A stretch of DNA of 64,000 nt from Leucobacter exalbidus (GTDB lineage: Bacteria; Actinomycetota; Actinomycetes; Actinomycetales; Microbacteriaceae), in assembly GCF_017834145.1 (NCBI RefSeq), contig NZ_JAFIDA010000001.1:1426001-1490000 (forward strand), given 5' to 3'. Of this stretch, positions 24,848 to 32,478 are shown in pieces (within the stretch, counting starts at the first letter, position 1; every line of letters starts with the position of its first letter). A model generated the notes under the pieces. That model searched no databases. It saw only the letters and a program-made list of their open reading frames with translations, and was not told the origin of the DNA. The translations under genes and the position numbers were made by a program.

Positions 24848-25750
24848 TTAGTAGGCGTCAACCTGAGGCTGAGTGACCTTGATGCCTGAATCGCCCAGGT
24901 TCTTGTCGAAGATGGCCTGCCAGGTGTCGCCACCCTCGGTGAAGGTGTCATTGATGAAGGCGCGAAGCACATCATCACCCTTCGGAAGTCCCACACCGTA
25001 GAGCTCCTCGGTGAGCAGCGGACCGCTCGTGACCATGAGGTTCTCGGGATCTTGCGCCGCGTAACCGATTAGGATGGCTTGGTCAGTTGTCACTGCATCA
25101 ACCTGCCCATTGACGAGGTTCTCCACGCAGGCTGAGTACAGGTCGAACTCCTGCGTCTTGATGTTCTTGAAGTTCTCCTTGATGTTCTGGATAGGAGTGG
25201 AGCCCGTTGCCGAGCACACCGTCTTGCCATCGAGCTCTTCGAGCGCCTGGTAATCGGTGGCGCCCTTTTTCACGAGCAGTCCCTGGCCGGTGATGAAGTA
25301 CGGGCCAGCGAAGTCGATGTCTTCCTTGCGCTTGTCGTTGATCGAGTACGTGCCGACGTAGTAGTCGATGTCGCCGTTGACGATGGCCTGCTCGCGGTTG
25401 GCTGACGCAATCGCCTTAAACTCAATCTGGTCCTCGCTGAACCCGAGTGAGGCGGCAATCCAGCGAGAGATATCTACGTCAAACCCGCTGCGTTCACCGG
25501 TGACGTTGTCGAGATAGCCAAGGTTGGGCTGATCTTCCTTCACACCGATGACGACCTTGTCATCCTTGACCATCTTGTCGAACGTCGGGCTGCCTTCGAG
25601 GCTGACGCCTTCAGCGACCTCGATGATCTCGGTCGAGCCGCCAGCGGCTTCATCGCCGGGGGCTGCGGGGGTGCCGCTGTTGCAGCCGGTGAGGGTGAGT
25701 GCGGCTGCGGCGAGGAATCCTGCTGCGGCCAGTGTTTTCTTGAATCGCAT
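24848..25750 (-). CDS. Glutamate-type ABC transporter substrate-binding lipoprotein, GluB-like
   Basis: A 300-residue periplasmic-type binding protein anchored by a lipid: lipobox LTGC with C23. The SBP_bac_3 domain starts with DKVVIGVKEDQPNLGYLD and includes GERSGFDVDISRWIAASLG and the interlobe segment VNGDIDYYVGTYSINDKRK, matching glutamate/polar amino-acid binders. The ATG at 25750 is used because GAAAGGA lies 11 nt upstream; an earlier in-frame ATG contains that site. It is the second gene of the gluABCD-like operon. Confidence 0.92.
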   Translation of the reverse strand: MRFKKTLAAAGFLAAAALTLTGCNSGTPAAPGDEAAGGSTEIIEVAEGVSLEGSPTFDKMVKDDKVVIGVKEDQPNLGYLDNVTGERSGFDVDISRWIAASLGFSEDQIEFKAIASANREQAIVNGDIDYYVGTYSINDKRKEDIDFAGPYFITGQGLLVKKGATDYQALEELDGKTVCSATGSTPIQNIKENFKNIKTQEFDLYSACVENLVNGQVDAVTTDQAILIGYAAQDPENLMVTSGPLLTEELYGVGLPKGDDVLRAFINDTFTEGGDTWQAIFDKNLGDSGIKVTQPQVDAY

Positions 25751-25802
25751 GGTTGCTATTCCTTTCACGGGGAGGGTCTAGATGGTAGTCAGACGCCTGA
25801 AA

Positions 25803-26549
25803 TTAGTTCTTGATGAGCTTGGAGAGAAAATCTTTCGCGCGGGTTGATTGGGGGTTGGTGAAGAACTCTTCAGGAGTGTTCTGCTCCACGATCTGCCCGT
25901 CGGCCATAAACACGACGCGGTCGGCAGCCTTGCGTGCGAACCCCATCTCGTGGGTCACCACGATCATCGTCATGCCCTCTTTCGCGAGGCCAATCATGAC
26001 GTCGAGTACCTCGTTGATCATCTCGGGGTCTAGCGCACTCGTCGGCTCGTCAAACAGCATCACCTTGGGGTGCATGGCGAGCGATCGGGCGATCGCTACG
26101 CGTTGCTGTTGGCCGCCTGAGAGCTGAGCTGGCAGCTTTGAAGCCTGCTTCTCAACCCCCACGCGTGTGAGCAGCGCCATGGCCTCACGATCGGCCTCTG
26201 CTTTGCTGAGCCCACGCACCTTAATGGGACCGAGTGTCACATTCTCAAGAATGGTGAGGTGGGCAAAAAGGTTGAATGATTGAAACACCATGCCGACCTC
26301 GGCGCGCAGATTGGCCAGAGCTTTCCCCTCAGCGGGAAGCTCTCGGCCATCGACTCGAATCGAGCCGCTGGTAATGGTCTCAAGCCGGTTAATCGAACGG
26401 CACAGTGTCGACTTACCTGATCCTGATGGGCCGATAATCACTACGGCCTCGCCCTTAGCGATGGTGAGGTTGATGTCAGTCAATGCCTGAAACTCGCCGT
26501 AGTGCTTCTGCACGTTTTCCACGACGACAAGCGGTTCGCTCGCACTCAT
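25803..26549 (-). CDS. Amino-acid ABC transporter ATP-binding protein, GluA-like
   Basis: A 248-residue ABC ATPase of the polar-amino-acid family. Walker [10 protein letters not shown] is at residues 40-48, the signature LSGGQQQR and Walker [15 protein letters not shown] are intact, and the D-loop and H-loop histidine (VVTHEMGFA) are present. It is the first gene of the four-gene operon, as in corynebacterial gluABCD. An inverted repeat lies upstream. Confidence 0.93.
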   Translation of the reverse strand: MSASEPLVVVENVQKHYGEFQALTDINLTIAKGEAVVIIGPSGSGKSTLCRSINRLETITSGSIRVDGRELPAEGKALANLRAEVGMVFQSFNLFAHLTILENVTLGPIKVRGLSKAEADREAMALLTRVGVEKQASKLPAQLSGGQQQRVAIARSLAMHPKVMLFDEPTSALDPEMINEVLDVMIGLAKEGMTMIVVTHEMGFARKAADRVVFMADGQIVEQNTPEEFFTNPQSTRAKDFLSKLIKN

Positions 26550-26616
26550 CTGATCTCCACCTTAAGAATCAAGATCTGTCACGTTATGTGTCAGATGCAC
26601 CTTCTGTCTACAGTGA

Positions 26617-26691
26617 TTCAAGGTGAACGTGTGTACATGCGGCCCTTCGTTGGGCATCGCAAGGTACACGTTCGAGCTGTTCACCTTTGAA
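26617..26691. promoter_or_regulatory. Nested inverted repeats upstream of the glutamate transporter operon
   Basis: TTCAAGGTGAAC (26617-26628) is mirrored by GTTCACCTTTGAA (26679-26691), and inside it GAACGTGTGTAC (26625-26636) by GTACACGTTC (26664-26673), each with small gaps. The pair encloses 27 bp. It could be a regulator binding site or an RNA structure in a divergent position; there is no plus-strand gene here. Confidence 0.5.
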
Positions 26692-26813
26692 CCGGTTGGA
26701 CTCACCGTATTCAGTTCGTGCAGCTCATGTCACGCGCCTTGAGCGTTCCTTGAGGATTGCCTTGAGGTTGAGGATGAGCGCGTCTCAGATGTGGCAGCGG
26801 TAGCGCGGCGGAG

Positions 26814-27782
26814 TTAGCGGCGCTCGTCGATATAGTACTTGGCAGCCCCGGGATGCAGCGGCATAGGTTCAGTAAATATTGCTTGTCGCCGGTCGAGGAA
26901 CGCGGCAGCGCGCACCTTGTCCGAGATCGTCGCTTGCGATTCAAAGAGCACCCCGAGTACTTCTCGAATTAACTGTGGTGGTGCGTCTGCCGAGGCGATG
27001 AGGTAATTGGGCACCGTCATCGTAGGGGTCTCTATGTCTACCCCGTAGGCGCCGGCCGGGAAATCAGCGGTGCGGTACACGCCGGCATGCGAGGCGTTGA
27101 CCTGTTCGACGGTGTCTGGCTTGAGTGGCAGCAACCTAATGGGCATCTCTTCTGCGAGCCGTTCGATGCCCGGCGTCGGTAGCCCGCCCACCCAGAAGAA
27201 CGCTTCGATCTGCCCGGTGCGCAACCTCACGAGTGATGCATCGAGGCCCAGCGCAGGCCCGGGTACTTCACTGGGTTCCACTCCGGCCGCGGCGAGCACC
27301 CGATTCGCGATGACTTGCACCCCTGAGTTCGCGGCGCCCAACGATACTGTGTGCCCCGCAAGGTCAGAGATCTGGTGGATCTGCGAGTCAGCGGGCACCA
27401 CCACGTGCACATACTCGTCGTACACGCGAGCCACCGCCGCGATAGGTTGCGGGGCAGAGAACGCACCGGTGCCTGCAATCGCGTCGGCCGCGGTATCGCC
27501 CTGGGAGAACCCAACTAGGGCTTCCCCTGAGCTGACCCGCAAAATGTTGTCCACTGATCCTTCGGTCTGAGTCACCTCAATATCGAGGCCGAGTGCACGT
27601 TGTGCTTGAATCGCAAGTTGGTCTCCGTAGTTGTAGTACACCCCCGATTTGCCGCCGCCAGCGATCGTGTACGAGTCGTTCGTGCTTCCACCGGTTGGCG
27701 TGCAACCCACCAGCCCTGCCGCGCACAGCACCGTGGCGAGCAGCGCACCCACTCGCCGACGCAGCCGTTCTCCCCGCATCAC
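26814..27782 (-). CDS. TAXI-family (TRAP-type) solute-binding lipoprotein
   Basis: A 322-residue lipoprotein with lipobox LVGC (C27) and the TAXI family fold: YTIAGGGKSGVYYNYGDQLA near residue 38, LVGFSQGDTAADA, and the conserved SLGAANSGVQVIANRVL. TAXI proteins usually feed glutamate, 2-oxo acids or other solutes to a TRAP permease. None is present here; instead the gene overlaps the stop of a sensor kinase gene, in one operon with its regulator. It may deliver ligand information to the kinase rather than to a transporter. Confidence 0.88.
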   Translation of the reverse strand: MMRGERLRRRVGALLATVLCAAGLVGCTPTGGSTNDSYTIAGGGKSGVYYNYGDQLAIQAQRALGLDIEVTQTEGSVDNILRVSSGEALVGFSQGDTAADAIAGTGAFSAPQPIAAVARVYDEYVHVVVPADSQIHQISDLAGHTVSLGAANSGVQVIANRVLAAAGVEPSEVPGPALGLDASLVRLRTGQIEAFFWVGGLPTPGIERLAEEMPIRLLPLKPDTVEQVNASHAGVYRTADFPAGAYGVDIETPTMTVPNYLIASADAPPQLIREVLGVLFESQATISDKVRAAAFLDRRQAIFTEPMPLHPGAAKYYIDERR

Positions 27783-29179
27783 GCTCCCTCCTCAGGTAGC
27801 AACAGTGAAACCTGCAGCCCACCGCCGACCGGAGACGTCACCTGCACGCTACCGCAGACCGTGTGCAGCAGATCGTTGGCGATGGCGAGGCCCAGGCCTG
27901 AACCGGCAATGTTCTGGTCGCGGGCGCTGCGCCAGAAGCGTTCAGTGACGTGCTCAATCTCATCGTCAGCAAGCCCCGGGCCCCGGTCGCGTACCGTCAA
28001 CACAAACCCATCGGCCTTACGACTACTCGATACGTCAATAGTCGACCCGGGCGGTGCGAATTTGAGTGCGTTATCGATCACGGCGTCGAGCGCGCTCTCG
28101 ACGGCTGTGCGGTCGGTGACTGTGTGGCAGCCGCCCGTCGAATGCACCGAGAACGTCACACGTCGGTCGTCGGCAACCTGCTGCCAGGCGTCAACGCGAT
28201 CGCGGCCCACCTCCCCCAGATCGACAACCGCGAACGGTGAATCACGTCGTTGTGAACGGGCCATGGTGAGGAGCGTTTCGAGGATACGGGCCATGCGCTG
28301 CCCCTCTTCACGGGCCTTCTCAACGTCATCATCCCAGCTCTCGTCAAGGCCGGTCGCCAAGTACTCCATGCGCAGCAACAAAGCGCCCAGTGGGTTACGG
28401 AGCTCATGTGAGGCGTTCATCGCGAACTCCTGTTGGCGCACGATCACGCGCTCAATTTCCTCAGCCATGCTGTTGAAAATACGAATCATGCGCTGCATTT
28501 CGGGCGGGCCGGTATCGTCAGCAATACGCGATCCCATCTCGCCATGTTCAATCGCGACCATTGCCTGGTCGACACGAAGCATGGGGCGCAGCACCCAACG
28601 CACCAGTCGAAGAATCACAAACACCAACGCCGCAATAATCACGATGAATACGGCGAGAAGCTGCAGCCACTGCGCGGTCATCTGAGCACGCGGAATTTCG
28701 AGACTCGATGAGATCAGTACTGCTCCCAGCACCTTGCCGTCTGCGATTACCGGTTCGACGACGGTGGCGGGGCCCGTGGCCCAGGGCAAACCCGGCCGAG
28801 TCAGCCCGGCACGCCGACCTGACAACGCCAAATCCACCTGGTCTGCAACGCTTGTGTTGGCCGCGCCAGTGTTGCTCTCATCATGCCCGTGGGCCCAGGT
28901 TTCTGGGTCTGCGGCGATTAATGCGCCCGAGTGGTCGACCACCGAAATACGGCCACCGTAAAGCTCGCTATAGCGCGTCATCTCGCCCTCGAGAATCATC
29001 GTATTACCGGTGACCAACCCCTGCCGGGCGCTCACCAGAAAATAGCTGAGGTCATCAAGCTGCTGGTTCATGAACTCTTGCTCGATACTGCGCGCAGAGG
29101 TCCAGGCATAAGCCCCACCCAACACCACCAAAATGGCAATCAGCGGCGCCAAGAATATGGTCAGCAGGCGTGCACGCAT
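27779..29179 (-). CDS. Sensor histidine kinase
   Basis: A 466-residue membrane kinase resembling the TctE/QseC type. TM1 spans about 7-27 and TM2 about 171-192, enclosing a 140-residue extracytoplasmic sensor. A HAMP region follows (193-246), then the dimerisation domain with phospho-acceptor H258 (NASHELRNPLG), and the ATPase domain (DNALKFAPPGST, DRGPGLADDE, GSGLGLAIANDLL). It pairs with the response regulator encoded 1 nt upstream and overlaps the TAXI binding-protein gene by 4 nt. Confidence 0.93.
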   Translation of the reverse strand: MRARLLTIFLAPLIAILVVLGGAYAWTSARSIEQEFMNQQLDDLSYFLVSARQGLVTGNTMILEGEMTRYSELYGGRISVVDHSGALIAADPETWAHGHDESNTGAANTSVADQVDLALSGRRAGLTRPGLPWATGPATVVEPVIADGKVLGAVLISSSLEIPRAQMTAQWLQLLAVFIVIIAALVFVILRLVRWVLRPMLRVDQAMVAIEHGEMGSRIADDTGPPEMQRMIRIFNSMAEEIERVIVRQQEFAMNASHELRNPLGALLLRMEYLATGLDESWDDDVEKAREEGQRMARILETLLTMARSQRRDSPFAVVDLGEVGRDRVDAWQQVADDRRVTFSVHSTGGCHTVTDRTAVESALDAVIDNALKFAPPGSTIDVSSSRKADGFVLTVRDRGPGLADDEIEHVTERFWRSARDQNIAGSGLGLAIANDLLHTVCGSVQVTSPVGGGLQVSLLLPEEGA

Positions 29180-29180
29180 G

Positions 29181-29852
29181 TCACACCCCGGTCAGACGGT
29201 AGCCCACTCCGCGCACGGTAACGATCAGCCATTCGCGTTCAATCTTGCGCCTGATAGAGGCCACGTGCACTTCAATCGACCGGTTGAAGCCGCTCCAGTC
29301 GGTGCCCCACACTTCACGGATGATGCGATCACGTGGTACCACTACTCCCGGGTAGCGTGCGAGTACCGCCAGCACGTCGAACTCTTTTGGGGTGAGATCG
29401 ACGGGAACGCCGTCTGCGAGCAACACCCGATTCACAAAGTCAAAGTGCACACCATCGATAGTCAAGCTGATGTCGCCGTCTCCCGGTTCAGCCGCCGCCC
29501 GTGACCGTCGCGTCACCGCTTCGATGCGGGCCAGTAGCTCGCGCACGTCATACGGTTTCACGACGAAGTCATCGGCACCTGCTTGCAGCCCCTTGATGCG
29601 TTCTTCGACTTGGCTGCGCGCCGTCGCAATGATGATGGGAACCCCTGAGAACCCCCGGATGCGCCGACACACGTCGATGCCGTCCATATCGGGGAGACCT
29701 AAATCGAGCAGCACCGCTTCGGTATCGGGGCCCAGTGCTTCAATCGCCGCCATTCCGCTGCCCACCCGCTCAGTCGCGTATCCTGATCGGCCAAGAAACG
29801 CTACGAGCGCATCGGCCACTCGGTCGTCGTCTTCGACCACCAAAATCTTCAC
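29181..29852 (-). CDS. OmpR/PhoB-family response regulator
   Basis: A 223-residue regulator. The receiver domain begins VKILVVEDDD and has phospho-acceptor D50 (AVLLDLGLPDMDG) and K99-region VVKPYD; the C-terminal winged helix (about residues 130-220) ends with VEVHVASIRRKI-type recognition sequence (SIEVHVASIRRKIE) and VRGVGYRL. GTG start chosen at 29852, with AAAGGAG upstream; the open frame runs 32 codons further but without family sequence. First gene of the regulator-kinase-TAXI operon. Confidence 0.93.
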   Translation of the reverse strand: MKILVVEDDDRVADALVAFLGRSGYATERVGSGMAAIEALGPDTEAVLLDLGLPDMDGIDVCRRIRGFSGVPIIIATARSQVEERIKGLQAGADDFVVKPYDVRELLARIEAVTRRSRAAAEPGDGDISLTIDGVHFDFVNRVLLADGVPVDLTPKEFDVLAVLARYPGVVVPRDRIIREVWGTDWSGFNRSIEVHVASIRRKIEREWLIVTVRGVGYRLTGV

Positions 29853-30019
29853 GCGAGGTTCTCCTTTGAATATGCACGTCGCAGATCCACAGACTATCCC
29901 GCTCCACAACGAATATGCGGAATCTCGTGGCTTCGCGGCGGGTTCCAAAAGCGCCGCAGACGCACGAGAGCGCCGCCCGCATTGCTGCGAAACGGCGCCC
30001 TCGGCATCACCCTAGGTAG

Positions 30020-32119
30020 TTAGCCGATAGCCCAGAAGAGGGCCCCGGCGTTGGAATCGAGCGGGTCATGCGACTGCCAGTGCCACAGTGTAGTAACCGA
30101 CCAGGTCTGGTTAGGAATTCCGCCCCAGGGGTTGAGTAGGGTCGTGTTTCCACCGCTATAACCGGTGAGCACGATGGCGTGCGTTGATCCGGGGCGTGTG
30201 ATTTGCCCAGGCCCGCGCACCAGCCCAATCACCGGTTGGTTGTTTCTCAGCGCTTTTGAGATCGCATTAGGCGAATGCAGCGGGGTTACCATCAGACTGT
30301 TCTGCTTCGCAGCAGACACAATCGATTTGCTCCCTGCGCCATCGTGGCCTCGGTTGAAATCTGAATGCTGGTGCATTTGTACGCCAACGGTGGGCGGATC
30401 AACCCATACCCCGTAGCTTTGAGCGGCCATCGCGAATGCGGTTGGCACGCATCCCACGGGCCCGAATGGGCGGCCACCGATCCACTGGTGTGCCCAGCGT
30501 GGATCGGTCTGCGTGAGCAGCCCCACACCGTGATTATTGTGCCGGTGAGCCGATGCTGTCGAGAGCGACCACACCTTGTTGCCGTTCGCGGTGTGGAGCG
30601 AGAAGTCACCGTTATTGTGCATCTTGCCGTAGGTAACGCCCTTACCCGAGGTGCGGCTGCTCCACTGGGTCTTGCCGTTCTGCTTCAGCACCAGGTTGCC
30701 ATCGCGGTAGAGAACCAGCTGACTTGAAGCTGCCCCCGTCACGCTGAACCTGGTACGGCCGTGGTTACCCACGAGCAAAACGCCAGACCTCTCGACGCGA
30801 ATTCTGTGTTTCTGGTTGGCCGAACGAATCTGCTTGCCCGACCCGATTTTTTGACCGGCACGAATCTTGGGGCCTGTGGCGTTCACGCACGCAACGTAAT
30901 CTCGCTTACTCGATACACGCGACTTCGTGAGGTATCCCGACTTTCTACCGGTGACCTTGACCGATACTGCTCGGCATTGATCAGCCATTTTGAGCTTATA
31001 CTTCGAGCTCGTTGCGCCAGAGATCTTTTTGCCGTCGCGGTACCACTGGTAGGTGAGCTTCGTACCCGTTGTCCAGGTGCCGGTGTCAACCGCCACTCGG
31101 TTATGCAACTTGCTCGAGGATCCCGTAATTTTGGGGCCTGCTGATTTCAGTACTCTCGGTACTGCTCGTTCGGCAGAAGTGGCGTAGGAATTTGCGTAGC
31201 CCGTCAACGTCGCGGTTGATCGAACGGTGATCTTTTTGCCACGATCGGCGGCCACGAGTGTGTACGTTGTCTTTGTCGCTGCAGGAATATCGACTCCGTT
31301 GCGCTGCCAACGGACGCTCACTTTCACGCCTTTGTTTGACCAGGTGCCGGTGGTAGTCGTGAGTTTCTTGCCGGCTTCGAGCACACCGGTAATTTTGGGA
31401 CGAGCAGTTTTCGTGAGCTTGCCGAGGACTGTCTTCGTGCGCGGCGATGTGCGCGTCACCGATGCATAGCCGGCGCTAGCTCCGGTCACCTCGACGAAGA
31501 GTCGAGCCCCACGGTCAGCGGCCACGGGCACATACGAGCTCTCTGTTGCGCCTGCAATTGTGGTGCGCTTAGACCCCACCTCTCGCCCCCACTGATAAGT
31601 GAACGTTGGCGCCGGCACCCATGAATTAGTCACCGCGGTCAGCTTCGAACCGACCACCGCGCTCCCCGAGATCGTGACCGCTTGTGTCTGAAGCTCGGGA
31701 GTACTCGGTTCTGATCTCGGCCGGGGAGCTGCCGCCGGAGGCGAAATTGCGGGTGTGGAAGGTTTCTGTTCAGGAAGGACGTTCCCTGACGTCGGCTCTT
31801 CTGGCTGGATTGTGCCGGGGTCTTGAGTCTCGGGAGGAGGAGCAGGGTCGTCTTCGGAACCAGGCAACTCTGGTTCAAGGGGAAGATCTGTATCTGTCGG
31901 CTGGTTGAGTTCGTTACCAGTATCGTCGTTGGGCTGAATGGGATCAGCTACATCGTTGGTCTCATCGGACGATCCTTGTGCACCGCCGTCAGCATTCGAT
32001 TCAACTTCTACAGAGCTGGGGGACGATTGCAGCGTCTCGGGTTCAAAGGCTCCGATCAAGCTCCCCAACAAGAGCGCAGAAACCGATACAAGACTGAGTA
32101 GTTTGTTCACGTATTCCAT
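30020..32119 (-). CDS. Secreted C39-type cysteine peptidase with Ig-like repeats and bulb-lectin domain
   Basis: A 699-residue modular exported protein. A signal peptide (about 1-24) precedes an acidic Pro/Glu-rich spacer (25-145), three similar Ig-like repeats of about 85 residues (148-232, 236-322, 326-412, each ending with ADRG..V.V and a Tyr-Ala turn), a B-lectin-like domain (about 425-525, with YRDGNLVLKQNGKTQWSS), and a C39-like papain-fold domain (535-699). The catalytic residues are C557 (GCVPTAFAMAAQSYG), H647 (STHAIVLTGY) and N663 (LLNPWGG). It may cut surface peptides or peptidoglycan crosslinks while bound to mannose-like glycans. The start may be ATG 32119 or GTG 32110. Confidence 0.85.
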   Translation of the reverse strand: MEYVNKLLSLVSVSALLLGSLIGAFEPETLQSSPSSVEVESNADGGAQGSSDETNDVADPIQPNDDTGNELNQPTDTDLPLEPELPGSEDDPAPPPETQDPGTIQPEEPTSGNVLPEQKPSTPAISPPAAAPRPRSEPSTPELQTQAVTISGSAVVGSKLTAVTNSWVPAPTFTYQWGREVGSKRTTIAGATESSYVPVAADRGARLFVEVTGASAGYASVTRTSPRTKTVLGKLTKTARPKITGVLEAGKKLTTTTGTWSNKGVKVSVRWQRNGVDIPAATKTTYTLVAADRGKKITVRSTATLTGYANSYATSAERAVPRVLKSAGPKITGSSSKLHNRVAVDTGTWTTGTKLTYQWYRDGKKISGATSSKYKLKMADQCRAVSVKVTGRKSGYLTKSRVSSKRDYVACVNATGPKIRAGQKIGSGKQIRSANQKHRIRVERSGVLLVGNHGRTRFSVTGAASSQLVLYRDGNLVLKQNGKTQWSSRTSGKGVTYGKMHNNGDFSLHTANGNKVWSLSTASAHRHNNHGVGLLTQTDPRWAHQWIGGRPFGPVGCVPTAFAMAAQSYGVWVDPPTVGVQMHQHSDFNRGHDGAGSKSIVSAAKQNSLMVTPLHSPNAISKALRNNQPVIGLVRGPGQITRPGSTHAIVLTGYSGGNTTLLNPWGGIPNQTWSVTTLWHWQSHDPLDSNAGALFWAIG

Positions 32120-32478
32120 CCGATATGCAACGATGTATGCGGATTGAACTTACGCCCAACCCATGTCCCCCTTGTGAAAATCTATAGAAGATCTTCCACC
32201 TCACACTGTAGGGCAACCTCACAAATTTGCCACAAATGTAGCGCGCATCTCAGGCGTTGGATACCCGTGCTCCATCGCGCTCAGACATCTTGAGATCAGG
32301 TGAATAGTTCTTCGATAACGGCCACAACGATGCCTGGGGCAGAGCGGTCTCGGCTTCGCGGGACGCAGTGATGAGTTCCACGCAGACAGGAATGAGCTAA
32401 GGCCACTTGTTCACTGAAAACATGTGGTAACTAAATAGCTCAACCACAAGCGTGCTTCAGTCAGTAGACTCCGTAACG
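32120..32478. other. Divergent 359-bp intergenic region between two secreted-protein genes
   Basis: AT-richer than its surroundings. It must contain both promoters. A 9-bp imperfect dyad CCACTTGTT / AACATGTGG (32403-32411 and 32419-32427) lies about 50 bp before the LGFP gene start. No RNA gene or small ORF is convincing. Confidence 0.5.
32465..32470 (+). promoter_or_regulatory. -10 element near the LGFP gene start
   Basis: TAGACT ends 8 nt before the ATG at 32479, with no ribosome site between, consistent with a leaderless or nearly leaderless mRNA. Confidence 0.45.

Noticed and set aside
26814..27782. A complete TRAP transporter
   Set aside because: Only the binding protein is present; no DctM/DctQ or fused permease is encoded in the window.
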